The translations under genes and the position numbers were made by a program. The notes under the pieces were generated by a model. The model searched no databases, was not told the origin of the DNA, and worked only from the letters and a program-made list of their open reading frames with translations. A stretch of 64,000 nucleotides of DNA from Phoronis australis (lineage: Eukaryota > Phoronida > Phoronidae): NCBI GenBank assembly GCA_002633005.1, contig NMRA01000050.1:1150944-1214943 (forward strand). The letters run 5' to 3'. Below, one piece after another: positions 38,201 to 53,200 of this stretch; within the stretch, counting starts at the first letter, position 1, and every line of letters begins with the position of its first letter.

Positions 38201-41200
38201 AAAATCCAGGACCCGTGTATTGGGCTATTATCCGATTTTGAATAGTTTTCGGGTTTGAAGACAGTGATAAAAAGAAGTCAAAAACAATATTTAGGAATTC
38301 TTGTGACTTTTGATCAATTCAGTTAATCAGAGTTCTAACTTTTGAAAAGATACAGTTCGTGAAAACTATTACTCAGTATCAGTACACATCAACTCGGATT
38401 TCTCGGACGTCATACTACATGTATTAGTGAAAGCAGACCCGTACAGTCTTGAGACTCGTCCATTGGATATCCAGGGAAAGATAGATATTTCAAACCTCTA
38501 GCGACACACAGTTATTTTATATTTTAATTTATTTTCTATTCTTATTCATATGTGCCCAATGTCCCATCCGGGCAAAAAGTGCCCGATCTTCACTTAAAAT
38601 GTTCTGGTCCATATCACTTAATACTCGAAAGTAATAACAATTGGGACGTTTATAAACAATAACTACGCTTACATATTTGACGTTCGCGCAAAAAATTGCA
38701 GTTCACCAGGGCTATTAAAAAACTTTCTGAAAGAGATTAAATTAATTTTTCGGTATGAGTTTTACGGTTTAGCGGCTCTAATAGTATTTTCAGCTTTATT
38801 TATTTTCTTACGTCGGTGTAAGTCAATTTCTTTCTGAATTCTGACTACCCCAAGTTTCAGCTTTTTGGCTTCTCCACAAAAGTTCCATGCTTGTTTTTTT
38901 CGTTGTTGTTTTATTTTGATAGCCACCCTGTGCCACACAAGAATGCGTATGTTGCTTGAGTTGTGAAATAAATGAAGTGGAGGCGAACAAATCTAAGATA
39001 AGAAGTTTCTTCTTAATGAATTCAAAATTGTGATTTGAATTGAATCACCCCTAATGTATACACCCTCTTCGGTTTGCCTATTGTTTTGTATGACGTCATT
39101 TTGAAATTTGATAAGCTGCTATGATTGAGGTCCAAAATAATAAAAATTCAACACGTTTGTCTTGCTTCTACACAATGTGTTCCAGAACGCGAGGCCAGGT
39201 GATTTATTTTCACCCACCGGACCGTCATTCCGAAAGGTAAAGTCCAGGTGCCGGTTTTATCAATGATTAGAAGTCCGGTTGTCTAGGGCTCGAGCAAATG
39301 AAATTGGCACGATGTAAATTTAGTTGTGGTGTGATGCCTTGTTCTTCAAGTCAAGCTTATGACTACACATTGTGTGTTCGAAAGAGACTGGTGCTGAAGA
39401 ATACCAAAGTCGATATTGCAAGTGATTATAGAACTTTGTGTCATTCCGAACAAGATTCCCGAGCCACGTCAATTCTAATTATTAGAGTTGTGAGTTTTCT
39501 TAAAGATGTTATGTCTCATTAAGTTGTGAATATGCAAATGAAGTATTAGTTTACAAAAAAATCTCGGGTTTACCGGTGCACCGGAATCCAACCCAGAACT
39601 ATAGGTGTAGTTACCATTACAATCTTGCAACAATCTCATTTTGCGTGACTATCTTAATGTAAATTAGCATGGTACTATGTCATCGTTACCCTAATAAAAA
39701 GGCTTAGTTTTTATTATTTGTTCATTTCACAATCAAATGACGACTGCATAGTATTTCGAATTACTAGGATTTTCATATGATCACAATTGTTTTAAAGTGT
39801 ATCAGGTGTTGTGTTGTGTTTTCTTTAAAACCTCGCTTTATTTACAAATTGTTTCTTTTCCTGATTATACTTGTACAGTACACACAGTTCTCCAGGAAGA
39901 CACAAGGTGGCGCTTGCTGCAAATTTAAATATTCATGGTTTTAATGAGAAACACCATCTTTAATCTTTCATGTTTACTTAAATACGTATACTACATTAAA
40001 CTTTTACTTTGAAAATAAACATTGCGTTATAGCCAACATACAAGTTCTGTTGGTGTATGTTAATGATCCATTCCTCGCAAATACACTTCGACCCTGGAAT
40101 CAGTTTGCTGCAAAGTCCCTCACAAAGCAAATCTCCATTGAACACCTCAGTATGAAGTTCACCTTCACGCATACATTTCAGTCTTGTTGCACAAGACTTA
40201 CTGTACCTCAATTACATACAGGTCAAAGAAGGACACACACCCTTCTCCGAAGACTGTCACTGGCGAAGTGCCCGACACATACTGTCACGCCTGCATGGCC
40301 CAAGTAACTAAGGCTATACATGTACAGCGCACTGAGACGCAACAAAGACATTTTGCATAAGAATAAATGAACAATAGCAACCAAATAAGCATAACAATAA
40401 ACGAAGTACAGATACTAACGTTCTGTCATATAGTGTTGTATTTTTAGTTTTGCATGTTTATAATGCGAAATAAATGCACTATTACTCTGCATGCTTAAGT
40501 GACAACGTGTTACACAATATTTTTTTACCAACATCACGATTTCAATTAAGATTTACATTGTTTCATAATATTTCATAAACGTCTTAGAAATATCTATCAC
40601 CCTCGTTTCTGCCATGGCTGGCCTCTGTTTGCGTTTTAGTAGAAAAGTTTTTAAATCCTAACCAAAGTCGAACATTGCATTTCATTCATGTCTTATTCTG
40701 TGGTTTTTATTATCTGTGACAGTATCATTTTTCTGGAAGTTTCTATATTAAGCCCGTTAATGCGAACCGTGTTTAGTGGATTTTTTCCGAAATTTGGGAA
40801 TTTTCCGGTTCGTTTAGCCGAATAAATAGTTCGCGGAAAATTCTGGAAAATATTCGGAAAATTCACAAAACGCATGAACATGTATGTTGTCTTGCCCTAT
40901 GGCACTAATTGACTGCTTGTTTATGTCTGCAGCTGCACATTCACATATGCCATGACAAACGCGTTTTAACAAGCCTGTGTTTCGAGCGTCGCATTATTTT
41001 GCTGTCGTGGTAGAATATCGAAATTTAATAACTTGATCACAAGATTTATATATTTATAAATTTAATCACAAGTTAAAAATCCTGTGATGACGTCATCCTA
41101 CTTTCCCTCGTGACGATTCTTTCCTGGCACTGTGCAGGCCAAATTGTCACAATGTCCCATATCAACATCAAAACTGTGACAATTTTCGTCTGCGCAGTAA

Positions 41201-44200
41201 AAACGTGTTTAAAATGTCACAGCAGCAATTTTTGCGAGTGACAGTTTGAACCAAATGGTGAAAATCTGCAAGGTGTGCCGGGCATTTTCTAACTGTATAG
41301 AGGACGTTCTGGCTAACAGTGCGTGATTTCCTACTTAAGCATTATTTTGTTGAAAACTGATATGTACCCGATGTTGTACAGGTAGTGGTTCACACGTGCA
41401 GATGAGTGGTGACGATATTCAAGCATGTGCACACCGTTAAAACCGGGTTGAAGAGCATTTTCGTATTTCAATACCGGGGGCGCGCCCCTTACAACACATC
41501 GCATCAACTCTTGTACACAACACTTTCATGAAGGAACCAGAATTCACCCCCGTTGGTAGTTTCACTTTCAGGAAAAAATAGTGCATGTATTTGAATTATT
41601 GTTACATTGGTTTCTCAGACATTTGTGACACATTGAGCTGTCTAGCTAGGATGCACCGACACCACCCTATTTTCCAGCTTACAAAGCAAAGTGACCAAAT
41701 TAGTCTTTTTACATTAAAGGAAACTAAGAAACAGTCATAGTTTGTGGTGCATTTGTGCGCATGCGCAGTTCAACGCTATATTTTCATATATAACAGCCTC
41801 CCGTTCAGTAACGCTAGGACCTCGCTAAAAGGCAAGACTTCGCGAGATTACGTGAGATATTGCCGTGCATTTTGAATGAGAACACGTGACTTTGACTAGC
41901 TTTTAGCTAGGTCCTAGCGTAGGTCCTAGCGTCTACTGAACGCACGCCAGGTCTGTGACTTACATGAAGTGGAGCTGAATCAAACTGCATTGACACACAG
42001 ATGTCTTTAAAATAAAACCAGTACAGCTTTCGTTCTAAGCCAGTAATCGATTTTTTAAACATGATCATCGTAAAGCATATACCCGAACCATCTGAAGTTG
42101 GTGGTTGCTTTACGAATCGGTCGTTGAAGATATTTATATTAATGTTTTTAGAATTTTAAAATTGCAATCCAGTTATAATTAGACATCAAAACAGATCACT
42201 AGATTTGGTTGGCGCCTGCCGAAAAAAAAAGCTAAAGTCATCTTTTAAATCTCAGATCATAGAAACCACTGTACATGTAGAAGTATTCCAATTTTCATTT
42301 TCAAGCTGCATGATGCGATTAATGAATTTTCCACATTTCCCCCCTCGTGCTTCTCATTTGCGGTGAATCTTTGTTTAATTATGGCTTGTTTTCCTTGGTT
42401 CGAGACTATAGCATCATGGTCCTACACGTGCTATTCCGGTCACATGAGACATGGTTCACAACACCAAGGTCGTTCGTTTATGTTTATATTTTCAGTTTGC
42501 ACAATTGTATACGTTTATTTAAACTTCTGTTTAAACTTGTCCAGTTACTTCAATTTGCTTCGTAATTTGCAGTCAGTCTGTGACACAAGTCTGAGTCGAG
42601 CAATGATGATTAGGAAAATAAGCCTGTCGAAAGTTAAAAATCCTACATGTTTCCGAATATGGCGTGCAGCTCAGAGGTTGATTTTTTTCTTTTAACGCAT
42701 TGCTAAAATGAAAAGTTGTAATCTCCAGTTAACATTAAATCATAATCTTAGTGATGTTTGTGGTACATGTATATTATTGTACGCGAAACATTGTTGAAAC
42801 ACGTAAGCGCAAGCGTAAGAATGGGAAGCCCAGTTCTTGAAGGAGCATGCCACCCAAAAACAACCTAATTTGTATTAATTTAGATCGAGTAGTTCTACTC
42901 CATAACGGCACATACGGTTGCGTTACCTGACACCTGACGGCAGACGGAGGTGTTGACATTATCCAATGACGTCATCGGTTTCACATGCAGTCTGTTCAGC
43001 AGTTCACAACACGGGTTACTGGTGTCAGCTTATCGCTTGAAGTCATCGTTTAACACCAATAAATCATCAAACTTCGATGTAAAACCCTTAAAAATACACC
43101 TAGTTCTGATAAAAACGTGTTGTTTTATTTCGCTCTTACGGATTTATTGGTATTTGGACACACCGTAGCCTACAAAGTTCGGCAGGCCAATAAGGTCCGT
43201 AGCAGGAGTTTGGGGTCAGTTCGGAGATAATTTCGAAGTATTTTCCGTGAGATAAAGACATGAGAACCTAGATCTGTGTTGTTTAAACTTGTGATTTTTT
43301 GAGTTCTAAACACAAAACGCAAAATTTGTATTAATTTAGATCGAGTAGTTCTACTCCATAACGGCACGTACGGTTGCGTTACCTGACACCTGACGGCAGA
43401 CGGAGGTGTTGACATTATCCAATGACGTCATCGGTTTCACACGCAGTCTGTTCAGCAGTTCACATCACGGGTTACTGGTGTCAGCTTATAGCTTGAATTC
43501 ATCGTTTAACACCAATAAATCATCAAAGTTCGATGAGAAACCCTTAAAAATACTTATAAAAACGTGTTGTTTTATTTCGCTGTTACGGATTTATTGATAT
43601 TTGGACACACCGTAGCATCCAAAGTTCGGCAGGCCACTATAAGGTCCGTAGCAGGAGTTTGGGGTCTGTTCAGAGATAAATTCGAAGTATTTTTCGTGAG
43701 ATACAGACAGGAGAACCCAGATCCGTGTTGTTTAGACTTGTGATTTTTTTAGTTCTGAACACACAAAACGATTGTTATCATGGCCAGTGGCTCGGAAAAT
43801 GATCAGATATCACGAACATAAATCAGCCAAAGTTGGAAACTAAACTTCCAGTCAAGAAAATACTATACTAGTGAGCCAAAGTAATGTGCACGTGATAATG
43901 TTGGTAAATTAGCCACGAAACTGCAAATCTACTTACTCGTCGGGAGCCGCAAATTTAGGTTCTGCTTTGGCCACAGCATCGTCAGGGCAGAAGTTGTACA
44001 TTGACAATCATTTGATTAATGTAAATGTAAATAAATATTCCCCTAACACCAGGCCGTGGGATGGAAATCGAGTTGTTGCCAGCAAACACTAAATTAGCAT
44101 GAGCTCACACGGCCTCGGTGTCCCGTCAATTAGTTTTATTGCACCTAAAGCCGGTAACGCAGTGATTCATTCATTGCCGGCTTCTCAAAATCATTTGCAC

Positions 44201-47200
44201 TCACGAACACTCCAAAGGCATTACAAATTGCATCTAATGAAGCAGACTTTGTTTCAGTTTTATATAAGTATTGTTTAGGGTGTGAATAATTCATTTTGAA
44301 ACAGAACGCTCTGCAATAAACATCAACATGCAACTCGCTATCCCGGCTTAGACGAGAGCTCATCAGTCGATCCCTACGAAGACTTCGCAGGTGAATCGTT
44401 TCACAGGCTATCAATTCGAACAGGAATACAGAGAGGAAGAAATACCAGAGAGGCGCCGTGAACAGGATTGGATAGTTCTTAGGTAAGCCGGCATTCGTCA
44501 GGCACTGTCGATGACTGCAGGCCACAGACGCGGAGATGTTTCACGGCCGCATACTTGCTATTTACAGCGTACTTTTCATTCTTCACTACCACGAGCCACT
44601 TCCTAAGCATTTCGGACTCTCTTGGAAGTCGAAAAAAACGATATACCCGCTTTCCTCGCAGCTGCATAGTTCGGACAAGCGGGAACGATGCACCGCAACA
44701 TAGCGGCATTCACTCTGCAGATGAACCACTGACGTCGCTAGCGTCGTTTCTCACCTTCCTCACAGGTTAACGCGACACCTCTTGGCAAGGTAAGGTCTTC
44801 CGTATGCGAGGCGATGTGGATACAGACCAATTAAGACGGCAAAAAAGACTTATTAAATCGGGTGGCATTCTCCTTTCAGTTTTGAGCATGTGCAAAAGAC
44901 ATGATAGTAAACACGTCACGGATAACGCATTACCTCACCATCGTCAAAGATTTTAAAGTATCTTTGCCATCGTCTTAATGGCCGGCAGTTATGGGATCTG
45001 TTACGTAAGGTTAGTTTGGCGAGTTCTAGCAATGATTCACACGCTGGCATTGCTTTACAAGTGAGGTCCTTGCCTTAAGCTCACTCAGTTATTGATGATG
45101 GGTAAGTCGTACCCAAATAAGTTCGTGTGTCCATTTTCATTGTCGGGCCGAGCTCATTTTTATGCCAGTGAAATGCTCCGAATCGTACATATATTTTACA
45201 ATCTGTGGAGAAAGGGGAACGTTAACCTTGGGGGACGGACAGGGGACCCGGACAATTTTTCAAATATTTTGAGACCGTTATCAATAGTCTCAAACTTTGG
45301 GTTAAAAGCATATTTAAGTAATTTCCAGATGTCTTTTGCATTTTTTTCGTTAAAAATTGTAAGTAATAAATGTAACTTATACCATATTTATTATGTTATT
45401 TGATTTTTATCGGTAAAAGTCTTGCAACTTGTTTGTGGGCGAATTTCAACATAATCCATACTCTCAACAGGTTGATATCACAGTGAATATTTATTTAATT
45501 TCACATTATTCAATAATTTCTCCAAAAATATTTTCAAAAATAACAAGCACAAATATTTTTTCAACTTTTGAGGACCATTGTTGTTTAATTTGTTGTGACA
45601 TGTACCTAACCTCGTGGAAGAACAGGTGATTGACGAATTGGGAAAAAAAACTAGCCGACAGCTGGCGCGATATTCCATGGCGCCAAAAGCCGACTTAAAA
45701 GATGGCACAACAACTGTAGCAGCATAATTAAACGTAGAACGCCAATCCGTCATAAGGTGTCTAAAATTCTCATACAGTAAAACAACATATCACTTCCAGT
45801 ATTTAACATGCGATGATTTATTTTTCACCAAACAATGTTTGACAGAAAGTGCAGGAGTGTTTGAAATTCGGTCCCCTGGTGTCCTGTCCGAGCTCCGGTG
45901 TCCCCGTTTTAAAAGTTGGGTTCGTGTTTTTCCAACTGGTTAGCTGTTCTGAAGGTGCGGAAGTCTGTTTTCGACTACGGATATCTGTTTTCATGGACGG
46001 GGTTCCTGTTTCGATGAAATACCCTGAGTGCATAAAGCATGATTTGAATGTTTCACAACAATCCGAGAACCCATTTCTGAGATGCGATGTTAAGAATTTG
46101 GCCAAATTTGGACATTTCATTTCGTTCTACATAAACGTTCACGCGGTGTGTCAATAAAAACTTTCCGTTAAAAAGCGAACTGTTTGTTGAACAACTAAAT
46201 CTTTTGAAAGAACGTAAAGTTTCAATACGTCAAGATACTGGACACTTTAAAACAATAAGCTAAAGAGGGTCAAGGAATCAGCATGACTTCAATCATCGTC
46301 AATGCTCGAAAGATATATAACCTTAGTCATCTAAGCCTGGATATTTCCATGACGTCATATGGTCACTTTCTCAAGTATTTCCTTCCTGGCGGGAAATGAT
46401 ATATGTTCAGATCACTATGGACTCTAGCGTTACCAGTATTCGTACCCTAAGTGCAGAGGACCTTTTTTGACGAATAAGGGTCACACTTATTTGCTACTTA
46501 GCTGACTTTGAGTTAGCATATTTAAAGTTGTTGGAATATACCCCATATTTAACGTTTTCTTCAACCATGAATTTCCTTGCACCCTTTCCAACAATTCTCG
46601 GTAAGCTTGAACATGGTTGTTCAGCATATAATAGACAGAAATGTAAATAAAACTGGTGTTGCTGCCCTGAGAGCGCAGCTATCAACAAACCTCTGTGCAC
46701 GTGACGATTTCCGGTACTCGTGATGTATAAGGCCTACATGTACAACGCCACACATCTTGAAGTCATTACTGCATATGCCCAATATATTTGAAAATAAGCT
46801 GTTTGCCTAGTATTAATACTGCTTAGCACGTCCAATTAAGAAGCATTAAAAACGTCCATCATCTTCGTAATGTTCTCAGTTAAACGTAATATGTTTTAGC
46901 TATAAAAATATCGTCGGGAACTGACGAGATGGCGAGCAGAGCTAGAAAAAACAACGGCTTCGTCATGTACTGCGCATTGAGGGCGTTTGCTATGAGTGCA
47001 AACTGTCTGAAATTTTCCTTAAATTACAAATATCAAGAACACAATACTTAGCTTCGGTCGCAAATACCCTCATAAACGGTTGGGCACAGCGTCGCAAGTT
47101 TTTAAACATCTGCACATATCGTGTTAATTGTTGCAAATTAGTACAAATATAAGCATACGACACATTCTCATCGATTTAGTTTGTATCAGGACAAATTCCT

Positions 47201-50200
47201 CTGAGATCATAATTATGATTCGATAAACATGCACTATGTCGTACTTTCAATGAAATGTTTTAAGCCAGCCCGGCAAAAAGGAACCGACAATGAAAGTAGG
47301 GCCTATGTCTCTTCCAACAAGTGGCATTTCGACACTTATTGCATCACAGTTTTAAAAAATTGAAAATGCGTTCGTTTCTTTCATACTGCAAATATATTTT
47401 AATCTTGTAATCTGCTGCGAAATACCTTCGACGAAAGAAAACAATCTGATTCGGAAAGGCGTTACGTATGAGAGACTGCCTCCATGAACATAAGCAATTC
47501 AGATCCCATGTCATATCTGTACTAGTGGAAATTAGAATTGTTTTATTTCTGGAACTGATAATTCAGAAACCTGTCCAATTCTAAGTTCTATTCTGGTCGG
47601 TTTGGAGTCACTGATTATTAGCAAGAGCATGGCCGGCGCAGCACTAAAAAAGTGGGGGCTAAAGCCCCCTCAGCCCCCCTGTTGTGCACCGCCTACAGAC
47701 CATGTGCAGCCTAGCACTGAAAAAAGTGGGGGGCTATAGCCCCCAGCCCACTATGGTGCGCCGCCCATGAAGAGGCAAAGCTGTTAGCTATGTGATAGAC
47801 AATGATAACGGGCGTGCGTTCCGTAGACGCAATAACCCCGTGAAAACGCAAGATCACAGAGACATCGTCATGCATTGAAGTGAAGCACGAGATCACATTC
47901 AGGCCCGATCAAAACCCAGGTGTTCCGTTTCTCTAGCTAACAACAGATGACGCTGACTGACGCTAACTGCCAAAAGAATCGCGAGAGAGGACAAGTTTAG
48001 TTGTAATGCGGCTTCAGTAACTAGATCCGAGTTTGTTCAAGTTCAAATGAAACCGAATTTTTCACTTACTTGAGACATTAGCCAAAAGAGAACCACAGAG
48101 CAGCGTGCCCTTATGTTATGTAACAATAATAACAGGTACATTAAACCGCGGCTCCAAAAAATCTGGAACAATTATCTATCAAAATATGGTAATAACCTTA
48201 ACTTGAACTCCTCTGAGAAGAATACCATCTCGCCAAATGCGAATACAAATTGCCATTGGAGACCAGAGCCTCACTAGCTAAACACGACTTCAAATTTTAG
48301 TTCCTCAACTATAAAAACACAAACTCAAGTTCCAATACTGTTGCCGAAAATGATGTCAAAACGATGATTCCTTATTGATTTAAATAGTACCAAAACCTGT
48401 CGCTTGGTGGCTGATAATCGTTTTCATATTTTAAGTGTTTTGTTCAGATCCTACGGGATCATCTTGTCAATAGGAGATTCTGGCAGGCCCTATAATTACA
48501 AATAATGGGCAGAGGTTTGAACCATCTAAATTTTGTATCTCCGGAAAAATAGCTCCGATTTCCACTACTCACGAATGTTGACGCTGAGCTTCCAATGCCA
48601 GTGAAACACTCATAAAGCAGTGTAGGATTTTTATTGCGGTCAAAAAATCGATTTGTGTGTTCGAATCCAGACTGAATCGTAAACAAATGTGACGCATTGT
48701 TTTGTGGTTATCAATCCGCTTCCAGACACCAAAGAAACCAACTTTTAAATAACCACTCCGTAATAAAACTGGTTTGAATTCGACATTTGCTCAAATGAGG
48801 AATGATTTTCGGGCAAGGAAAGAAATAACAGTTCAGTAGTGCGAATTTCGGCGCATAAAAAGACCGGCAAATTTATCGAGACAGTCAGGAATAGACTGAG
48901 ACCGTTCTTAGTTTAATTATTTTAATATTCTGTTGTTCTGTTTATTTTTTACATCCGTCTATAGAAAGCACGTCTGCTACGCTACAATAACATAGAACAC
49001 GTTTTGTTAGCCTCGCGTGAACGTATATCGTTGCCGCGACCCCTACCGATAACTCAGCTCCGCTTTTACTGTTCCCGCTACTCCGATGTTCGGTAGTGTC
49101 GAAGCTTTGCAATTAAATCCTGCTACTTTAACCGAAGTTTCCCTTGGCGATTAACTATCGGAGTTAACCTTTCCCATTTACCGAAACTTCGGTAAAAGCG
49201 AAGTTTCGCCTCTACTGGGAAAGCGGCTTTTGTTTCTGGTCATGTTGGCTGAGTTCCAAACTGACGACAATAAGCCGCAAAGTGTGTTGCAGGGTGCATG
49301 CGAATATCAAACGTACAAGACAACTACGCGTAACATGGTAACAGCAAGTCTGGCACATGAAACCGCTACGACAAACACGTATATCACAGATTATTCAGTA
49401 ATGGTTGAATCCGAGGTGAATAGCAATTCATATAGTAGACATGATTTGAAAATGTTCTTATAAATCAAGACTTCCTTCCAAAATGCACTGTAATACACAC
49501 GTTTGCATTCACCAAAACGAGATACTTGGCATATGAGAATGGGAACTTCTGCAGTGCATGTAGGCAAGTTATAAGCGTCATAGTTTTTCTTTGTTACAAA
49601 AGGTGGAAAATTACGCAACAAAATGACGTTTGATAGATTTAATTAGATTATTTAGTCTTCATTCAGCTAGCTGGGCGGGAACGTCTGGACCTGTTCATTT
49701 GTGTACCATGTCAGTATTGAATCCTTGTAGTTCGACATTGTCATTGTTTATTTACTTGTATAATATTGGCCAACTGTTTACATTGTTGTTTATCAGTAAA
49801 TATTGATTTGTGTACAACGGTATTGCGCATGTCAGTTGACACATTGTAGTATGTTAACTTAATAATTAATAAAATGTCCATTTGCGAATCATAATAATAT
49901 TGTCCTGCCCAGGTAGTTTGGTAGTTTGTTATTGAAGGAATTCCAGTCAGTGGGTGTTGCTGAACAATAATCAGCATTTTTTGTTTAGTGGATGCCGTGT
50001 TTTCTATTATTCTACCAAGCCAGTATTTGGTCAACGTGAAATTTGAACACAACACGAGTCTCATGGAATCGCTCGAAGCCTATTTTTGGCTAAATCTGAA
50101 ACAAGCTGGTGCTGTGAAGGTCATTTCCCCATTTTTATTTTCGGACTCATAGCTCCGTTGTTCCCGATAGGATTTTCTGATTTTTTTTCTGTGAATAGAT

Positions 50201-53200
50201 CATTCTAAGGGCTATCGCAAATGTTTTTCTCTAGGTCTTTCCGTTCTCGGGTTATTCGAGATTTTCCGAGGACTGGTCTCCAAATAACAGAGTGTTTTGT
50301 CGTATCTTCAACGTCCCTTGACGAATCTGCCTGAAGTTTGATATGCGTCATGAGCATTGTGAAACCTGCTTCTTGTTAAGACTTTCAGTTCTCGAGTAAT
50401 TCGATGTTTACTGCTCAGGTGACTGTTATTTTCTTGACCAGTTATTTATATGTGCATTTTGTTAGCACATAAGTGCGAGAGATCGCATTTTTCGTCTGAT
50501 CGACATGAAGTTTACGTACACTATATACTAATTGCGAATACTCCCAAGGGCTCTTGGTTGGGCGAAACCGTATGCAAGACAGCGCTGTGACTCCATTTTT
50601 TCGAATATTATGTTTTTTGTGCTCTCGCTCCGCGATCCTTTGAATGAACCTTTTCAAATTTGATTTGTAAATAGATCTCAGTACAGGATATCTAATACAT
50701 GTACATGTATGTTAGTGTAATAAGCGTCAGGATTGTGGTTATTTATGTTCGTGGTTTTGCCGTCCATCTCACTTTAAAACTTTATTCGATTTCATCAAGC
50801 GTCGCTCTTCAGAGCGCTTCTATTTGACTTTTAACTCGTTTGTACTGTTCGAAATGTTAGCAAATATTTTTGTCTGTACCTGTGGTATTATTTTATTTTG
50901 GCGAGGTCAGCAAGCACTGTCCTTCTCTGTAGAATTACTCTAGTCTGTTATGCATGGCAGTTACATAAAACTTTCCATTTCGAAGGTCATCTCTCTCTCT
51001 CTGTCTCACTGAGCTGTTGTCTGTCACATATTGCAAGTAAATGCCTGCACCTGAAAGCCTGTTGTTAAATCGTTACGGTGGAGGCATCGATAGAGGGTGC
51101 TAAGTTCGAAATGTCCTGTTTTAAATGTGTACCACCTCATTGATGTTTTTACAATATTTTGATAATATAAGACATCATCGCATTTTTTTCAAATCATGGT
51201 TTTCTTGTGATCAACCAAAATCACGTCGAAAACACAGGGCAGCATAATTTGCGAAATCTTGCTTTTTGCTTTTTAGCAAGACATTAGGCCGGTTGCTAAA
51301 CGCTCCCCATAATTATCGTCTGCGTCTCACCGGACATCATCGGACAACTTGGAACGAGTGAGTCCGTCGGCGTCATGAAACATAACACTTCAGGAAAAGC
51401 CTCACTCACCATTGTACGTGCCTCGAAAATCGTGACAAATCACCGACTTATCGAGGGGCAATATCTGTATGCTAGATAATACCCAGGCGGGAAGAATTCC
51501 GCACTCGCGTGAAGTTACGACGGTCGAGTAAATTTTGTCTGGACCACAACTTTCGGTAATCGGACCACCTTCGGTACGGTCGCTAGTCCGGTCTTTTCGA
51601 GCGTTCTAAATTTAGTGCCGTACCAAATCTGGACAATTCTAAATCACCTTTCGCATTGAAACTAGCATTCTTGTGGTCGAGAAAGGATGTTATGCCACCG
51701 TAATAACTCAGAAAGAGAAAAACCCGTTATTCATTGAATGAAATAGTTCCCTAACTGGTCAGACCTGCATTACAGTTTGTACGGTGGACTAACTTTAATT
51801 CGAGACCGGCCTCCCGTTCAGTAACGCAAGGACCTCGCTAAAAAGCAAGACTTCGCGAGATTACGTGAGATATTGCCGGGTATTTTAAATGAGAGCACGT
51901 GACTTTGACTAGGTATTAGCTAGGTCCTACTGTAGGTCCTAGCGTCTACACACGTGAACACACGCCGGGCAAAGGCCTATTTTAATCACCGAAAAGGCCC
52001 TTTCATACTAACGTCGACGAGTCCATGTTTTGAGGGAGTTGCTGTCAGTATGAACGGTTAACTTCGGATCTGTATCGAAATAAACAACACCAATTAACGT
52101 CGCAGTAAACAAGTGGATTTAGCAGTGGAGCGTCCACACCGTGGCGTAACGTGAGGCGTTCGGCTGAAAGTTTCGCGCTCGTGTTTTACGACCGTAGTCA
52201 ATATATATCCACTGAGAAATTGGTCTGTAGTTCACGTAAGCTCTGAAGCAATTGTATGCTCGTAATTCTACACTCGTATTTTGAACATGGTTCAGAAGCT
52301 AAAACCTCAAGAGGCAGAGTATATACATGTACGCTCAAACGATTGAAAAATATAGAATTTTTTTTCCTTGGTGCCCTTGTGGCGCGTGTTAGTACATAGT
52401 GAGGTGTCTAAATGTATTTCTAGCACGTTGTTTGACATTATTTTTATTTTATTTTATTTTATTTGTTAAAATTAACATGCTTTTTCAATATTTTGATTCT
52501 ATTACGCTCAGCAGAAAGAGCAGACGACATATGACACTGCAAGGAATATAGGAGGTCTAAAACACTTTTCGAGAGACGGGGTAACGTACTGTAGTAGAAT
52601 TTCTAAATGTTGGTAGTAAATCACTCATTCTGTTTTCAAAGCATTTGAATTACAAGTCACCACAAAAACAATATCAACTGCGCGTTAGTTTAATGACTTG
52701 TGGTATCGCGGACTGATCCTTAAATCTACATTTTTTAACGATTTCGATCCCAAAACACAAGCGAAGTCTCAGTCGTAATTACACTTCCGATTTTCTTCAA
52801 GGTTCTAACAAGCTAGGCGAAGTCGACAACATCTTTTGTTGGCTTCCATTTGTAGATTTGGTGGTGCCCACAGGCGGAATACCAAATAAAAAATGTCTTC
52901 ATGTACCGCATATTTGAACTCGGCAAATGTGGGGGGCCTGCACGGGTCGCACTTTGAACTTCGTAAGCTCGGGACTCGAAACTGTTTCCTGTGCTCTTGA
53001 CGCTATTCGGCGCTCGCATTTCATGAATGTCGTGTACTGTCCTGGTGTTCAATTCTTGAACGTCGCACGCTGTAGTCTTTCTTCATAGTAATCTGTTCGA
53101 GTGGTACTAATTCATTTTCATAGCGCTCGGACAGTGTACTGCCATTCAAATTGCTCATAAATTTTTCATAAGTAACGGACATCAGCAAACTTTCACTCGG

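Larger units (their letters stand above)
37167..38234. mobile_element. Possible nested element with AAATTGGATAATAG ends
   Basis: aaattggataatag (from about 37167) is nearly the inverse of ctattatccgattt (near 38226). Inside both ends lies a gaaccagttt and ggaaattggttctcaaaat repeat. The segment encloses an M1-like MITE and the 37.5-kb element. Confidence 0.35.

Noticed and set aside
49741-50064. 107-codon minus-strand frame
   Set aside because: AT-rich composition, no recognised motif, no splice sites that fit.
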